A stretch of DNA of 5,217 bases. It comes from an uncultured Chloroflexota bacterium (GTDB lineage: Bacteria; Chloroflexota; Dehalococcoidia; UBA3495). A program made the position numbers and the translations under genes. Location: contig CAJWBT010000189.1 in assembly GCA_913020235.1 (NCBI GenBank), positions 1-5,217 on the forward strand, written 5' to 3'. This document shows positions 4,868-5,217 of this stretch, piece after piece (positions within the stretch are counted from its first letter, which is position 1; the number at the start of each line of letters is the position of its first letter). The notes beneath the pieces were generated by a model, which saw nothing but the letters and a program-made list of their open reading frames with translations, was not told the origin of the DNA and made no database searches.

Positions 4868-5217
4868 ATGATCGATGGTCTGGTTGAACCTCTAGAGTTC
4901 GCGTTTATGCAGCGCGCCTTTCTGGCCGCTGGGTTTGCCGCCGTGGTCTGTGCCGTGGTGGGTACCTTCGTGGTGCTGAAGGGGATGGCCTTCATGGGAG
5001 ACGCGGTGGCCCATTCGTCTCTGGCCGGCATGTCGGTGGCCTATCTCTTCGGCGGCAACGTCTTTTGGGGCGCGCTGGCCTGGGCCGTGCCGGCCTCGCT
5101 GGCCATGACCGGAATCAGCCGGCGGACCAACCTGCGCCTAGACGCTTCCATCGGGATTATCTTCGCCGGCGGGTTCGCCGTGGGCATCATCCTGATGAGC
5201 CGGGTCAGCAACTATAC
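4868..5217 (+). CDS. Metal ABC transporter permease (ABC-3 family, ZnuB/TroC type), 5' part
   Basis: The frame is open from ATG 4868 to the window edge (116 full codons), so the gene is cut by the window, not broken. The product is an integral membrane protein and the channel partner of the ATPase and lipoprotein encoded just upstream. Visible hydrophobic segments are at about residues 17-37, 51-61, 65-83 and 93-111. Family-typical stretches are 'AFMQRAFLAAGFAAVVCAVVG', 'VVLKGMAFMGDAVAHSSLAGM' (the conserved GDA-x-x-H-x-x-x-x-G motif) and 'LDASIGIIFAGGFAVGIIL'. Another ATG at 4907 (Met14) coincides with where many family members have 'MQRA', so the true start could lie there. The upstream GGGA at 4853-4856 is a weak ribosome binding site for 4868. 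The gene starts 19 bp after the ATPase stop, consistent with co-transcription. Confidence 0.93.
   Translation, partial: MIDGLVEPLEFAFMQRAFLAAGFAAVVCAVVGTFVVLKGMAFMGDAVAHSSLAGMSVAYLFGGNVFWGALAWAVPASLAMTGISRRTNLRLDASIGIIFAGGFAVGIILMSRVSNY

Noticed and set aside
4051..5031. Long minus-strand open frame opposite the ATPase and permease genes
   Set aside because: It spans two well-recognised plus-strand genes and the gap between them. It is a GC-driven shadow.

Overview
The window is GC-rich bacterial DNA. All six supported genes lie on the + strand. The gene content would suit a Chloroflexota (Dehalococcoidia/SAR202-like) genome: stand-alone MaoC/FAS1-type hot-dog proteins, a double VOC-domain protein, a lipoprotein-type metal-binding protein (so a membrane with lipoprotein processing), and GC-rich palindromic intergenic elements. 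This taxonomic guess is an impression from family resemblance, not proof.

Left part (1-1762): the 3' end of a MaoC/FAS1-dehydratase N-terminal-type hot-dog protein is followed by a second, short MaoC-like hot-dog protein. The two look like a split two-subunit hydratase/dehydratase, but the second lacks the usual catalytic Asp/His pair. Next comes a 303-residue protein of two tandem VOC (glyoxalase/dioxygenase-fold) domains, preceded by a perfect 8-1-8 palindrome. These genes suggest acyl-CoA or small-molecule catabolism, with no assignable substrate.

Middle (1763-2371): about 600 bp without a credible gene. It holds a cluster of GC-rich inverted repeats. The first is a near-palindromic C5/G5 element ending in a T-run that can serve as the terminator of the VOC gene. 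The last is a 16-bp perfect hairpin. The promoter of the next gene lies at its right edge.

Right part (2372-5217): a complete metal-homeostasis locus up to the window edge. It contains a Fur-family regulator (probably Zur), a substrate-binding lipoprotein of the ZnuA/TroA family, its ABC ATPase and the start of the ABC-3-type permease. The binding protein has a His-His-His plus acidic ligand pattern, which favours zinc. Between the regulator and the binding protein sit two 7-1-7 dyads with TGATACY half-sites. One lies between a plausible -35 and -10, and a GGTATCA half-site recurs in the leader of the regulator gene. This suggests a self-contained circuit in which the Fur/Zur protein represses the transporter and possibly itself. 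The locus is a recognisable system; its proposed operator sequence is the least ordinary thing about it.
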